A DNA stretch of 64,000 nt from an archaeon (lineage in GTDB: Archaea; Nanobdellota; Nanobdellia; SCGC-AAA011-G17; GW2011-AR17), in contig JABHLH010000014.1 in NCBI GenBank assembly GCA_018692925.1, positions 1 through 64,000 of the forward strand, in the 5' to 3' direction. The notes under the pieces are model-generated. The model saw nothing but the letters and a program-made list of their open reading frames with translations, made no database searches and was not told the origin of the DNA. The translations under genes and the position numbers were made by a program. Shown here in pieces: positions 23,430 to 32,321 of the stretch (within the stretch, counting starts at the first letter, position 1; every line of letters starts with the position of its first letter).

Positions 23430-24913
23430 TTTACTAGTTTAACTCCAAAATTTTCTAAATTTTTCTTTGTTTTTTCCTCGGAAATACTTTTTTGAGTTAC
23501 TTGTGCAAGCATAGCAAGATTTTTTCTTAAACCAATTGGTGTACCTTCTGGTGTTTCAATTGGACAAAGTCTACCCCAGTGTGTAGAGTGGATTTCTCTT
23601 GCTTCAAAATTTTCCTGAGTGTTTGAGAGTAATGAAACTACTCTGCTTAAGTGTGATAATGTGTCTAAGTAATTTACTTTTGCAATGTTCTGACTAATTC
23701 CTTTTCTTCCACCAACCCATTGACCTGTAGCAATTGCGCTGTTTAATCTTGAGGTTAAAAGTTTGTCTCTGATAATAATTTTTACAGACTGGAACTTTCC
23801 TCTCTTTACAAGTCTTTGGAAATTGTATAAGATATCATTAACAAGTACTCTCATGTTTACTCTGAATAAGTCTGAGATTAATTCTCCTGAAAGTTTTAAT
23901 TTTTTATTTTTGTAATGATCTTTATCAGTAATAGTTTTTGCATCTTTTGTAACTTTTAAGAATCTTTTTACAAGCTTACATAAGTGATGTGCTTTTAGAA
24001 CATTTTCTTTTTGAGTAATTCCAATGTGAGGAAGTAGATAGTGGTAAATCTGTTCTGTTGTTTTTTCTATTCTAACTTCTCTAGGTTGTGTTAAACCTAC
24101 TTTTTTTGCAATGAACTCAGTTGCATCTTCAATATTTTGTAACTCAATTGAATTGTATAAGTTAATGTAAACATCATCATATTCTTTTTCATCACAAATT
24201 TCTTTCATAATCTCTTGGTCTTTAGTCATACCTAATGCTTTGATTACAGCAAATAAAGGAATTCTTTTGAACTTTGTAAATGAGATGTAAAATATTCCAT
24301 CTTTCATTTGTTCAATAACATGAGGAATACTGTATGGTCCTCTTTGTGAGAAAACTCTTGCAGTAAATTTACTTGGACCAATTTTATTTCTTTGGAAGAA
24401 AATTTTGTTTGGTAATAAATCTTCTACTGTAATAATTACTCTTTCGTTACCGTTAATTATGAAATATCCACCAAGATTATTTGGGTCTTCACCACGATCA
24501 ATTAGTTCATCCTCTGTTAATTTGTAAAGATGACAATTTTTAGATTTAAGCATTATAGGGATTTTTCCAATTTGAGCTACAAATGATTCTCTTTGAACTC
24601 CATCTACATATGCAGATACTTCAAGGAATATTGGTGCTGAATAAGTTAATTTTCTTAATCTTGCTTCAATTGGGTAAACTGGTCTTTTTGAACCATCAGC
24701 CTCAGTAATTTGTGGCTTTTCAATCCAAATTTTATCTAATTTGATTCTAAATTCTTGAACATCTGGAGGTAGAATTGTTGGAATAATGTCTCCAATTTCA
24801 GAAATTGTTTTTTGCATTTCTACTTCTATAAATTTGTTGAATGAGTTTAGGCTTGATTCAATAAAAGAATGCTCTTCAAAAAATTTCTTGATTAATAGTT
24901 TTTTGTTATCCAT
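23426..24913 (-). CDS. rpoB2: DNA-directed RNA polymerase subunit B''
   Basis: 495 aa, the N-terminal half of the second-largest subunit. Recognised by GGYFIINGNERVIITVEDLLPN, the protrusion and lobe regions, and the fork-loop block HSTHWGRLCPIETPEGTPIGLRKNL near the C-terminus. It starts directly after the rpoH stop (no gap) and overlaps rpoB1 by 4 nt. Confidence 0.98.
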   Translation of the reverse strand: MDNKKLLIKKFFEEHSFIESSLNSFNKFIEVEMQKTISEIGDIIPTILPPDVQEFRIKLDKIWIEKPQITEADGSKRPVYPIEARLRKLTYSAPIFLEVSAYVDGVQRESFVAQIGKIPIMLKSKNCHLYKLTEDELIDRGEDPNNLGGYFIINGNERVIITVEDLLPNKIFFQRNKIGPSKFTARVFSQRGPYSIPHVIEQMKDGIFYISFTKFKRIPLFAVIKALGMTKDQEIMKEICDEKEYDDVYINLYNSIELQNIEDATEFIAKKVGLTQPREVRIEKTTEQIYHYLLPHIGITQKENVLKAHHLCKLVKRFLKVTKDAKTITDKDHYKNKKLKLSGELISDLFRVNMRVLVNDILYNFQRLVKRGKFQSVKIIIRDKLLTSRLNSAIATGQWVGGRKGISQNIAKVNYLDTLSHLSRVVSLLSNTQENFEAREIHSTHWGRLCPIETPEGTPIGLRKNLAMLAQVTQKSISEEKTKKNLENFGVKLVK

Positions 24914-25153
24914 TTATACAACCACCCTATAGTAAAATGTTGTTCCTACTGTTTGACTTTTTCTTGTAATTCTTATGATGTCACCTATTTCTGCATCTAA
25001 TCCTCTTAATGCTGGGTCTGTGTTCAAAATTCTAGGTAATCTTTTTTCACTAGTATTATATTTTGTTAGAATTCCTTTAGCTTCTTCTTCTGAAAGCTTT
25101 TCATGTTTTGGTACAAGGATGTGTTTTGAAACATCAAGTTCAAGTTCAGTCAT
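24914..25153 (-). CDS. rpoH: DNA-directed RNA polymerase subunit H
   Basis: 79 aa, the archaeal homologue of the C-terminal part of Rpb5. Conserved blocks: HILVPKHEKLSEEEAKGILTKY, RLPRILNTDPALRGLDAEIGDIIRITRKSQTVG and YYRVVV. It binds the downstream DNA jaw. First protein gene of the operon; an upstream GGAG (minus strand, about 12 nt before the ATG) serves as ribosome binding site. It lies 35 nt after tRNA-Lys, so the tRNAs and the polymerase genes probably share one primary transcript. Confidence 0.96.
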   Translation of the reverse strand: MTELELDVSKHILVPKHEKLSEEEAKGILTKYNTSEKRLPRILNTDPALRGLDAEIGDIIRITRKSQTVGTTFYYRVVV

Positions 25154-25224
25154 ATTTTTTTTCTCTCCAATGTGTTTTTGTGTTTAAGTGGACCGGACGG
25201 GATTTGAACCCGCGACCACCTGAT

Positions 25225-25240
25225 ATCTTCCAAAGCTTGG
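25225..25240 (-). other. tRNA-Lys intron 2, position 37/38, 16 nt
   Basis: Canonical position. Very short: an inner CCAA-GCT-TTGG hairpin plus the bulge and centre strands. Confidence 0.85.
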
Positions 25241-25247
25241 TAAAAGT

Positions 25248-25292
25248 TTCACCAAGAGGTTCATGATTATGATTTGTTTGCACTCCCCTCCC
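25248..25292 (-). other. tRNA-Lys intron 1, position 30/31, 45 nt
   Basis: Non-canonical position inside the anticodon stem. The 3' centre strand GGTG and bulge AA|A match the pattern of tRNA-Phe intron 1. GAGG/CCTC inside can pair. Confidence 0.85.
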
Positions 25293-25326
25293 CAGGTGCT
25301 CCACCAAACTGAGCTACCGGTCCGTA

Positions 25327-25401
25327 CGCCCTGACCGGGATTTGAACCCGGGTCGAAGCCTCGACAGGGCTTCATGATAGACCGGACTACACTATCAGGG
25401 C
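25327..25401 (-). tRNA. tRNA-Asp (GTC)
   Basis: 75 nt without intron. Acceptor GCCCTGA/TCAGGGC with discriminator G, anticodon loop CTGTCGA, T-arm CCGGG/CCCGG with loop TTCAAAT. Three bases separate it from tRNA-Lys, so the two are processed from one transcript together with the RNA polymerase operon. Confidence 0.96.
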
Positions 25402-25511
25402 ATTGACATAATTCTTTCTATCTGTTAATTTGAATAACTGCATGAATAAGTCTAAACTTTTCCATGTCTTATAGAAGAATCTGTCCATGTACTCCACGAA
25501 AAAAATAGGAG

Positions 25512-25519
25512 TTTATAAA
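25512..25519 (-). promoter_or_regulatory. TATA box for the tRNA-Asp/tRNA-Lys/RNA polymerase operon
   Basis: Minus strand TTTATAAA. Start expected near 25487, giving a leader of about 85 nt before tRNA-Asp. A 33-codon frame begins exactly there (see rejected items). Confidence 0.6.
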
Positions 25520-25574
25520 TGTTTGGTTTTTTGGCTTCTTTTTGTCAAATTATTGAATTTTGATTTTAGAGTAA

Positions 25575-25583
25575 GATTTATAT
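25575..25583 (+). promoter_or_regulatory. TATA box of gene 25608
   Basis: Plus strand ATTTATATA, 25 nt before the ATG, so the mRNA should be leaderless. It is typical of most plus-strand genes here. Confidence 0.6.
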
Positions 25584-25607
25584 ATGAGATCTTAAAATTT
25601 ATTCTTT

Positions 25608-26966
25608 ATGAGTGGTACCAAAACTGTAAATCCTGTAATCGTTAGAAAGAAAGAAAGAGAAGATAAGGATAGGTCAATTGCTAGAGGTTTGGCAAATGGT
25701 AATGCTGTTAGGATTGCTGGAGATAATGATACTATACCTAATGAAGAATATGGTTCACAAATAAGAGTTTTACCTGATGATTATGTTGCATTAAAAGTAA
25801 AAGTTGATAAATATTTAGAAGAAGAAGTACCTGAAATTTATAGGAGAGCTGCTGAAATGACTCCTAATGGTGAAGGTTTGAGTTTATCACAAATTGAAGT
25901 TATGTTATCTGAAACAAATGATTCTCCTCAAGAAGTTGCTATTGCTTCTTTAGAAATTGCTAGAATTTTAAGTGGTTATGAAAATACTGATACAAGTAAT
26001 TTACCTGAAGCAAAAAGGTTGTTAGAAGAAGCAAGAGATGCAGGTGTGTTTAGTAGATGGGGATTAGGAAAAAGAATTGAAAAAACATATGATAAAATTT
26101 TAGAAGCTGAAGAAACTCGGACTGATTTATTACGAGAAGAAGCTGCTGAGAGATTAAATCTTGAAAGAGATCAAGTTAGAGGTATTTTAGCTCAGGAAGA
26201 AGCTAAAACTGATATTTTAAGAGATGAGGCTAGTGAGAGATTAAATTTAGAAAGAGATCAAGTTAGAGGCGTTTTAGCTCAAGAAGAAGCTCGAACTGAT
26301 ATTTTAAGAAATGAAGTTGCTGAGAGATTGAAACTTGAAAGAGTTGGTGTTAAAACCTTTGAAAAAGAAAAAGCAAGATTAGAATTTGAAGCTGATAAAA
26401 TTAGAGTAAGAAAAGTGAAAGATTTAGATGCATACAGATCAAAGTTATTAGAGAAAATTGTTGAACTTGAAGGTGAAGCAAGATGGGTAATTTGGCGTGA
26501 TATTTCTATGGGTGAAAATCCTTATGTAATTGGTGAAGATAGATTAAGAGATCAAGTTAGAGAAGAATTAACTCTTGGAAATAACTTAGAAGCTTTCCCA
26601 GTTGAAGTAGAAAATGAGAGAGGAGAATATAAAAGAGAATTTTTAGATAAATATTTCAAAGCTTTAGTAGTTAGAAGATTTGCTTATGTTGAAGATGGTA
26701 AAGATAGAGCTATGATAAGAGCTTTAGATATTCTTTATCAGGACCTAATTAGTGATGAAAATAATATTCCTGAAATTTCTACAGTTAATTTGGAAATGTG
26801 GGAAAATGCAATGAGTAAAATTCCAAGAGGAATTGAAGAATTAGTTACTATCTATAAACAAAATATTATTGAAAATCAGAGATTGAAAGATGAAATTGTT
26901 AAAAAAATGGATAGTTATACTGACGGTGAAATTGTTAAAAAAATGGATAGTTATACTGACGGTTAA
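25608..26966 (+). CDS. Large coiled-coil protein with internal repeats
   Basis: 452 aa, not recognised. Residues about 165-265 contain three near-identical 29-residue units of the form EEAxTDILRDEAxERLNLER followed by DQVRGxLAQ, predicting a long helix. The C-terminus carries an exact tandem duplication of 12 residues (EIVKKMDSYTDG twice; 36-nt DNA repeat at 26894-26965), probably recent. No signal peptide or membrane helix, very rich in Glu, Arg and Lys. The next gene's ATG directly follows its stop, so the two proteins are made together and may be partners. A cytoskeletal or scaffold role is only a guess from the coiled coil. Confidence 0.7.
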   Translation: MSGTKTVNPVIVRKKEREDKDRSIARGLANGNAVRIAGDNDTIPNEEYGSQIRVLPDDYVALKVKVDKYLEEEVPEIYRRAAEMTPNGEGLSLSQIEVMLSETNDSPQEVAIASLEIARILSGYENTDTSNLPEAKRLLEEARDAGVFSRWGLGKRIEKTYDKILEAEETRTDLLREEAAERLNLERDQVRGILAQEEAKTDILRDEASERLNLERDQVRGVLAQEEARTDILRNEVAERLKLERVGVKTFEKEKARLEFEADKIRVRKVKDLDAYRSKLLEKIVELEGEARWVIWRDISMGENPYVIGEDRLRDQVREELTLGNNLEAFPVEVENERGEYKREFLDKYFKALVVRRFAYVEDGKDRAMIRALDILYQDLISDENNIPEISTVNLEMWENAMSKIPRGIEELVTIYKQNIIENQRLKDEIVKKMDSYTDGEIVKKMDSYTDG

Positions 26967-27551
26967 ATGGCTTTCAAGAGAAGAGCAAAATTTATTAATG
27001 ATATATTTAAAGAAACTTTAGATTATAGTTTTTCTATTGATGATGTTGTTGATGAACCTACATTATTAAGTTATGAAAGAAAAGTAAAGGAAAAGTTTAA
27101 TCGTAGGTCTGCTAATATTGAAGATGATACTTTAACATATAAAAAAGGGATATTTGTTGGAGTAAATGATGGACATACAATTGATAATTTAAAGAGTTCT
27201 GGAAAAAATATTTATCAAATTTGGAGAGGTTCTGATAAAGATTTTACAATTAGAGATTTAGGTGCAATACTTGAAGGTAAAAATGGTTATTGGTTAAAGA
27301 AAAAAGACGTTAGAGGATATTATAATGACTCAGTAGCTTTAACTGCTTGGTTAGTTGAAGATCCTCATGTAGAAGCTTTAGACTATGAAAGATTTTTAAA
27401 TTTTGCTTCAGAGATATATAATATTGAACATGAAGGTAGTTATTTAGTAGATTTTCAAAAGCATCATCCTGATTTTGAAATTCAATTTCCTGCAGTTGAA
27501 GAATTTTATAAAAAAATGATTGAAAGATTTGAGAATATTAGTAATAAATGA
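26967..27551 (+). CDS. Hypothetical protein, 194 aa, coupled to the coiled-coil gene
   Basis: Not recognised. The ATG directly follows the TAA of the upstream gene. The protein starts MAFKRRAKFINDIFKETLDYSF and mixes helical and beta segments; a region IFVGVNDGHTIDNLKSSGKNIYQIWRGSDKDFTIRDLG (abridged) is Gly-rich and could be a compact domain. No signal peptide, cysteines or membrane segment. Absence of its own promoter or ribosome binding site suggests termination-reinitiation after the coiled-coil gene. Confidence 0.65.
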   Translation: MAFKRRAKFINDIFKETLDYSFSIDDVVDEPTLLSYERKVKEKFNRRSANIEDDTLTYKKGIFVGVNDGHTIDNLKSSGKNIYQIWRGSDKDFTIRDLGAILEGKNGYWLKKKDVRGYYNDSVALTAWLVEDPHVEALDYERFLNFASEIYNIEHEGSYLVDFQKHHPDFEIQFPAVEEFYKKMIERFENISNK

Positions 27552-27589
27552 AGTTAATAAATTTTAAAAGCTAACTCAAATTTCTTTTT

Positions 27590-27976
27590 ATGATGTTATA
27601 TGATAATAGTAGGTTGATTAGTAATGTTTTACATTTACATTCTTTAGTTTTAGCTGATGATTATAAAATTCTTGGTTTAGCACAAATTGGTATGGGTGTT
27701 ATTTCTGTTTGTGATTTTTGTTTAGCTACAAATACAAGTGAGTATGATGTTTATTTTGAAAAGAAAATGTGGAGATTAAGATATTCTGAAGTTTTTGAAG
27801 AAGAAGAGGATTTATTTGTGAATATGGGAATTGGTAGTGTTCAAGGCCTTTCAGTATCAAATAGACCTAGTGATTTTAAAGAGTCTATTATTTATGCAAA
27901 GCGTAACTTAGTTCGTTTAGAAACTTGTGTAATTTATGATTTTCCTATATCTCAGAAATTTTTTACTTTACCATAA
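27590..27976 (+). CDS. Hypothetical protein, 128 aa
   Basis: Not recognised. Start at ATG 27590 or 27593 (MMLYDNSRLISNVLHLHSL). The centre LAQIGMGVISVCDFCLATNTS has a CDFC pair that might bind metal; the C-terminal half is mixed. It ends 56 bp before the pyrophosphatase gene and has its own short upstream gap, so it may be a single transcription unit. Confidence 0.55.
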   Translation: MMLYDNSRLISNVLHLHSLVLADDYKILGLAQIGMGVISVCDFCLATNTSEYDVYFEKKMWRLRYSEVFEEEEDLFVNMGIGSVQGLSVSNRPSDFKESIIYAKRNLVRLETCVIYDFPISQKFFTLP

Positions 27977-28031
27977 CTTTTAAATAATCCTTTAAGTTTT
28001 TTTGAAAGTATAATTTATGAGGTATGTTTAA

Positions 28032-30128
28032 ATGATAGGATTTACAATATTTATTTTGGTCGTAGGATTTCTTTCTTTGATTTTTGCTAAATATCTTGCT
28101 GATGTTATTCACAAGCAGGAAACAGGTAATGAGAAAATGAATGAAATTTCTGATGCTATTCATGAAGGTTCAATGGCCTTTTTGAAAAGAGAGTATAAAG
28201 TTATGGCCTGGTTTATAGTCGTAATGGGATTGATCATTGCTTTATTTTTAGATCACCCTTCAACTAGTTTTAATGAAGCACCTTGGACTGCATTGTCATT
28301 TGTCCTTGGTTGTGTGTTTTCAATGGTAGCTGGTTATATTGGAATGAAAATTGCAACAAAAGCTAATGTTAGAACAACTCATGCTGCTAGATCTAGTTTA
28401 GAAAAAGCTTTTAACATTTCTTTCAAATCTGGAGCTGTATTAGGATTTGCTCTTGTTGGAATTGCTGTTATTGGTATAGCTGGTTTGTATTTGTTATTTA
28501 GTCAAATGGGATTAGAAGCAATTACAACTATGGAAATTATTACTGGTTTTGCACTTGGTGCAAGTTCAATTGCTTTATTTGCTAGAGTTGGTGGTGGAAT
28601 TTTTACAAAAGCTGCTGATGTTGGTGCAGATTTAGTTGGTAAACTTGAAGCTGGTATTCCAGAAGATGATCCAAGAAATCCTGCAGTTATTGCTGATAAT
28701 GTTGGAGACAATGTTGGAGATACTGCTGGTATGGGTGCAGATTTATTTGGAAGTTGTGCTGAAAGTACTGCTGCTGCTTTAGTTATTGGTGCTGTAGCTT
28801 TTGGTGGAATGAACATGGAAACAGCTTTGTTGTATCCTTTAGCTATTTCAGCAATTGGAATTATTGCAGCTTTTATTACAATCTGGTTTGTAAAATTAGG
28901 TTTGAATAAGAAAACAAGCGGAGATGTTGAGAGAGTTTTGAAGAGAGGATTAATTATTTCTTCAGGTATTATGTTAGTATCAATGTATTTCTTGACAAAA
29001 GCTTGGTTGCCTGAAAGTTTTGATATTAATGGAATAACTTATGGAGCTACAGGAGTTTTTATCTCGTTTGCAGTTGGTTTGATTGCAGGTTTATTGATTG
29101 GTTTTGTAACAGAATATTTTACATCACATGCATATAATCCTGTGAAAAATGTTGCTAAAGCTAGTGAAACTGGAGCAGCTACAAATATTATTCAAGGACT
29201 TGCTCTTGGATATGAAAGTGCAGTTATTCCTGTAGTACTACTGGCTATTGTAATCTTTGTAGGTTTTCAAACAGCTGGTATGTATGGTATCGCTATTGCT
29301 GCTTTAGGAATGTTGTCAACTTTAGTTATTGGTTTAGCTATAGATGCTTATGGTCCAGTTGCAGATAATGCTGGTGGTATTGCTGAGATGGCAGGTCTAC
29401 CTTCTGAAGTTAGAAATAAAACTGATGTTTTAGATGCTGCTGGAAATACTACAGCTGCTATGGGAAAAGGTTTTGCAATTGGTTCTGCTGCTTTAACTGG
29501 ACTAGCTTTGTTTAGTGCATTTATCTTAGCTTCAGGAATTGATGCTGTGAATCTTTTAGATAGCAAAGTGATTGCTGGATTGTTCTTTGGAGCAATGTTG
29601 CCGTTCTTATTCTCCGCAATGACTATGAAGTCAGTAGGGAAAGCTGCTCAGGCGATCATAGTTGAGGTTAGAAGACAGTTTAAAGAAATAGATGGTCTTA
29701 TGGAAGGGAAAGCAAAACCTGATTCTACAAAGTGTGTAGACATCGCTACAGCTTCTGCATTGAGAGAAATGATTGCACCTGGTTTACTAGTTGTTTTAAC
29801 ACCAATCTTAGTTGGTTTACTATTTGGAGTTGAAACTTTAGCTGGTGTACTTGCTGGTGTTTTATCAGCTGGAGTTGTATTAGCTATTGCAAAAGCAAAT
29901 GCTGGTGGAGCTTGGGATAATGCAAAGAAGTATATTGAGAGTGGTGCACATGGTGGTAAAGGAAGTGCTTGTCATGTTGCTGCTGTTATTGGTGATACAG
30001 TAGGAGATCCATGTAAAGATACTTCAGGACCTGGGTTAAACATTTTGATGAAACTAATGGCTATTATCAGTTTAGTTTTTGTGCCTTTGTTCATTAAATA
30101 CGGTGGATTACTTCTAAACCTTCTTTAA
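28032..30128 (+). CDS. hppA: Membrane-bound proton/sodium-pumping pyrophosphatase
   Basis: 698 aa, typical length with about 16 membrane helices. It couples hydrolysis of pyrophosphate to ion export. Active-site signatures: [44 protein letters not shown], and [18 protein letters not shown] at the C-terminus. In the motif [19 protein letters not shown] the residue after GNTT is Ala, where potassium-independent enzymes have Lys, so potassium dependence is expected. Whether H+ or Na+ is pumped cannot be read by eye. It can recover energy from the pyrophosphate made by tRNA charging and RNA synthesis, useful for a cell with limited metabolism. Confidence 0.96.
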   Translation: MIGFTIFILVVGFLSLIFAKYLADVIHKQETGNEKMNEISDAIHEGSMAFLKREYKVMAWFIVVMGLIIALFLDHPSTSFNEAPWTALSFVLGCVFSMVAGYIGMKIATKANVRTTHAARSSLEKAFNISFKSGAVLGFALVGIAVIGIAGLYLLFSQMGLEAITTMEIITGFALGASSIALFARVGGGIFTKAADVGADLVGKLEAGIPEDDPRNPAVIADNVGDNVGDTAGMGADLFGSCAESTAAALVIGAVAFGGMNMETALLYPLAISAIGIIAAFITIWFVKLGLNKKTSGDVERVLKRGLIISSGIMLVSMYFLTKAWLPESFDINGITYGATGVFISFAVGLIAGLLIGFVTEYFTSHAYNPVKNVAKASETGAATNIIQGLALGYESAVIPVVLLAIVIFVGFQTAGMYGIAIAALGMLSTLVIGLAIDAYGPVADNAGGIAEMAGLPSEVRNKTDVLDAAGNTTAAMGKGFAIGSAALTGLALFSAFILASGIDAVNLLDSKVIAGLFFGAMLPFLFSAMTMKSVGKAAQAIIVEVRRQFKEIDGLMEGKAKPDSTKCVDIATASALREMIAPGLLVVLTPILVGLLFGVETLAGVLAGVLSAGVVLAIAKANAGGAWDNAKKYIESGAHGGKGSACHVAAVIGDTVGDPCKDTSGPGLNILMKLMAIISLVFVPLFIKYGGLLLNLL

Positions 30129-30209
30129 TTTTTTTTATTTTTATTTTTTAACAATATTGTTTAAGTAACATAATGATTATATAATTTTGAAAAATTTATT
30201 CTATATAAG

Positions 30210-30989
30210 ATGAGTTCTATGGATAGAATGAGAGAAATTTTCCCTGGTGAAAATGATGATAAAATAATTAGAAGATTCAGAGCTATGAATGAGAATGGTC
30301 TTAGAGACCTTTTGATTTTTCATGTTGATGATCAAGAAGATATTACTAGTACTACAGAGTTTGCTGCAGGAGCAGTTACAATGGCTTTAACTGATCTTTT
30401 TGGAAAGAAAGGATTTAATGTTTTAGTAGCTGTTGGAGATGATCCGAGAGAACTTGAAAATATGTATAGGGAAGAAGAAGAGGAAGGCACTTTTCAACAA
30501 GGAGGTCTTTTTTCAGTTTTAGGTTTGGATTTAATGTTTTTAAATAATTACGGGAATTCTGGACATGGTGGAAAAGATATGTTAGCTATGATGGATAAAA
30601 TAAAACATGATAGAATTACAGAATATTTAGAAGTAAAAGGGAAAATTGAAAATTTTAATTTTATGGATGATGATAGTGGTTTTTTCTTAAGCTTTTCAGA
30701 TGAACTAGCTCATCTAAATTATAGGTTAGCTGGTTTAGAAAATTATCTTTTTAGGCATTTGAATGTTGTTGTTCCATTAAGTACAATGGTTGATGAAGAT
30801 CTTGCTTCAAGAGATGCTGCTTTTAGTGGTTTATCACATTACCTTTGTAGTCCTTGTGAAAAAAATGCTGGAAGAAATATTGGGTTTCAATTAGTTGAAA
30901 GAGCAATAAAACTTTATACTGGAGAAATTAAACCTGTAAATCTACAAGGTTATAGGGGAAATTTAATAATTCCTAATTTAAGTTTTTAA
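30210..30989 (+). CDS. Hypothetical protein, 259 aa
   Basis: Not recognised. MSSMDRMREIFPGENDDKIIRRFRAMNENGLRDLLIFHVDDQED; a middle block with FNVLVAVGDDPRELENMYREEEEEG and a Gly-rich stretch NNYGNSGHGGKDML; a CSPCEKN near the C-terminus. Soluble, acidic. A TATA-like tctatataaga at 30200-30209 overlaps the start region, and TATA-like tgattatataatt lies 30-40 nt upstream, so the transcript is nearly leaderless. It stands alone between hppA and rtcA. Confidence 0.6.
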   Translation: MSSMDRMREIFPGENDDKIIRRFRAMNENGLRDLLIFHVDDQEDITSTTEFAAGAVTMALTDLFGKKGFNVLVAVGDDPRELENMYREEEEEGTFQQGGLFSVLGLDLMFLNNYGNSGHGGKDMLAMMDKIKHDRITEYLEVKGKIENFNFMDDDSGFFLSFSDELAHLNYRLAGLENYLFRHLNVVVPLSTMVDEDLASRDAAFSGLSHYLCSPCEKNAGRNIGFQLVERAIKLYTGEIKPVNLQGYRGNLIIPNLSF

Positions 30990-31027
30990 TCTAAAAGCTT
31001 AAATATTTCTTTTGTCTTTATTTTTTT

Positions 31028-32035
31028 ATGTTAGAAATTGATGGTAGTGAAGGTGGAGGACAAATTCTTAGAACTGCTTTAGGTTTATCTGTGTTAACAG
31101 GTAAAGATTTTTCTATTGATAATATAAGAGCTATTAGACCTCAAAAAGGTTTGAGAGAACAACATTTGAAAGGTGTTTTGGCTGCTTTAGAATTATGTGA
31201 AGGTGAAGTTGCTGGAGCTGAGCTAGGTTCTGAGAAAATTGTGTTTAAGCCTGAGACAATAAAAAGTGGAGAATTAGAAGTTGAAATTAATACTGCTGGT
31301 TCTGTTGGTTTGTTATTACAAAGTTTGTTAATTCCTACAATTAAAACAGATTTGAAAATTAATGTTAAGGGTGGTGCTACTTTTGGTTTATTTGCTCCTC
31401 CAATTTATCATTTTGATAATGTTTTATTTCCTTTGTTGAAAAAAATGGGATATGAAGTTAGTTCAAAAGTTGATCATCATGGTTTTTTTCCAAAAGGGGG
31501 TGCAAGAATTGAAGTTGATTCTAAAAAAGCTGAATTGAAAAGATTAGATATTCTGGATAAAGGTAGTATTAAAAGTATAAAAATTATTTCTGTTGCAAGT
31601 CACCAATTAGAAAATCCAAAAGTGGCTGAGAGACAAGCTGAAGCTGCTAAGAAAATAATAGAAGAAAAATTTTCTTTGCCTGTTGAAGTAAAAGTGAAAT
31701 ATTGTGATGCCTTATGTATGGGTTCTGGAATACAAATTACAATTGAAACTGAAAATAGTTTTTTTGGAGGAGATTGTGTTGGGGAAAGAGGTAAGAGGGC
31801 TGAGTTAGTTGGTGAAGAAGCTGCAAAATCTCTGATTAAATCTTATGATAATGGTAGTGTTGATATTCATACAGGTGATATGTTGTTACCATATATTGCT
31901 CTAGCCGGTGGATCTTATATTGTTCCAGAGATAACTAACCATGTGAAAAGAAATATTGATGTTATTGAAAAATTCTTAGATATCAAATTTTTAGTGGAAG
32001 GAAATAAAATTAGTGTTGAAAAACATAAGATTTAA
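31028..32035 (+). CDS. rtcA: RNA 3'-terminal phosphate cyclase
   Basis: 335 aa, full length. The enzyme uses ATP to turn RNA 3'-phosphate into a 2',3'-cyclic phosphate. Signatures: EIDGSEGGGQILRTALGLS at the N-terminus, RPQKGLREQHL, and the catalytic loop with the nucleophile His281 in DIHTGDMLLPYIALAGGS. In archaea it may condition RNA ends for RtcB-type ligation, which also joins tRNA exons after intron removal; RtcB itself is not in this window. RNase Z and EndA follow within 2.7 kb, so this stretch is rich in tRNA maturation genes. Confidence 0.95.
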   Translation: MLEIDGSEGGGQILRTALGLSVLTGKDFSIDNIRAIRPQKGLREQHLKGVLAALELCEGEVAGAELGSEKIVFKPETIKSGELEVEINTAGSVGLLLQSLLIPTIKTDLKINVKGGATFGLFAPPIYHFDNVLFPLLKKMGYEVSSKVDHHGFFPKGGARIEVDSKKAELKRLDILDKGSIKSIKIISVASHQLENPKVAERQAEAAKKIIEEKFSLPVEVKVKYCDALCMGSGIQITIETENSFFGGDCVGERGKRAELVGEEAAKSLIKSYDNGSVDIHTGDMLLPYIALAGGSYIVPEITNHVKRNIDVIEKFLDIKFLVEGNKISVEKHKI

Positions 32036-32061
32036 ATATCTTGATTTTTAAAATTTTTAAA

Positions 32062-32277
32062 ATGAAAAATTATGCAAGAATTTTATTAGGGGATGATAAT
32101 GTTCCTAAAGATTTATACGGTTTAGCAGAAAGATACAATGCAGTTCTAAGAGAAGTTGATTTTTTTAAATTACCTGCAGTAGAACTTAGTTTTAGAAATG
32201 GTTTGATGAGTGAAGAATTATTTTTGGGAGAATGTAGGGAAATTGAGGATTTAGGTTTGGTAACTCTTTTAGTATAA
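32062..32277 (+). CDS. Small hypothetical protein, 71 aa
   Basis: Not recognised. The ATG at 32062 is preferred over the upstream TTG at 32041 because a TATA-like atttaaata ends about 24 nt before it. The protein MKNYARILLGDDNVPKDLYGLAERYNAVLREVDFF is acidic and probably mixed alpha/beta. No motifs seen. Confidence 0.5.
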   Translation: MKNYARILLGDDNVPKDLYGLAERYNAVLREVDFFKLPAVELSFRNGLMSEELFLGECREIEDLGLVTLLV

Positions 32278-32321
32278 ATTTATACGAAAAGTTTTTAAGC
32301 TCTTTAATCTGAAATTTTAGT

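Larger units (their letters stand above)
25189..25323 (-). tRNA. tRNA-Lys (TTT) with two introns (30/31 and 37/38)
   Basis: Acceptor GGACCGG/CCGGTCC with discriminator A, D-stem GCTC/GAGC, T-arm GCGGG/CCCGT with loop TTCAAAT. Intron 1 (25248-25292, 45 nt) follows base 30: CACC (25-28) pairs with GGTG, bulges TG|G and AA|A. Intron 2 (25225-25240, 16 nt) follows base 37: CTTT (32-35) pairs with GAAG, bulges TA|C and AT|A, inner hairpin CCAA/TTGG. Removal leaves 74 nt with anticodon loop CTTTTAA and an A31:T39 pair. It is 3 nt from tRNA-Asp. Confidence 0.93.

Noticed and set aside
25189..25323. Group I intron in tRNA-Lys, suggested by GAAGATAT near the 3' end
   Set aside because: The segment is far too short, lacks P3-P7 elements, and two BHB introns explain every base.
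25387..25488. 33-codon frame on the minus strand (MDRFFYKTWKSLDLFMQLFK...), ATG exactly where the operon transcript should start
   Set aside because: It runs 15 bases into tRNA-Asp, has no recognisable motif, and short frames are common in AT-rich leaders. Kept only as a note; ribosome profiling would decide.
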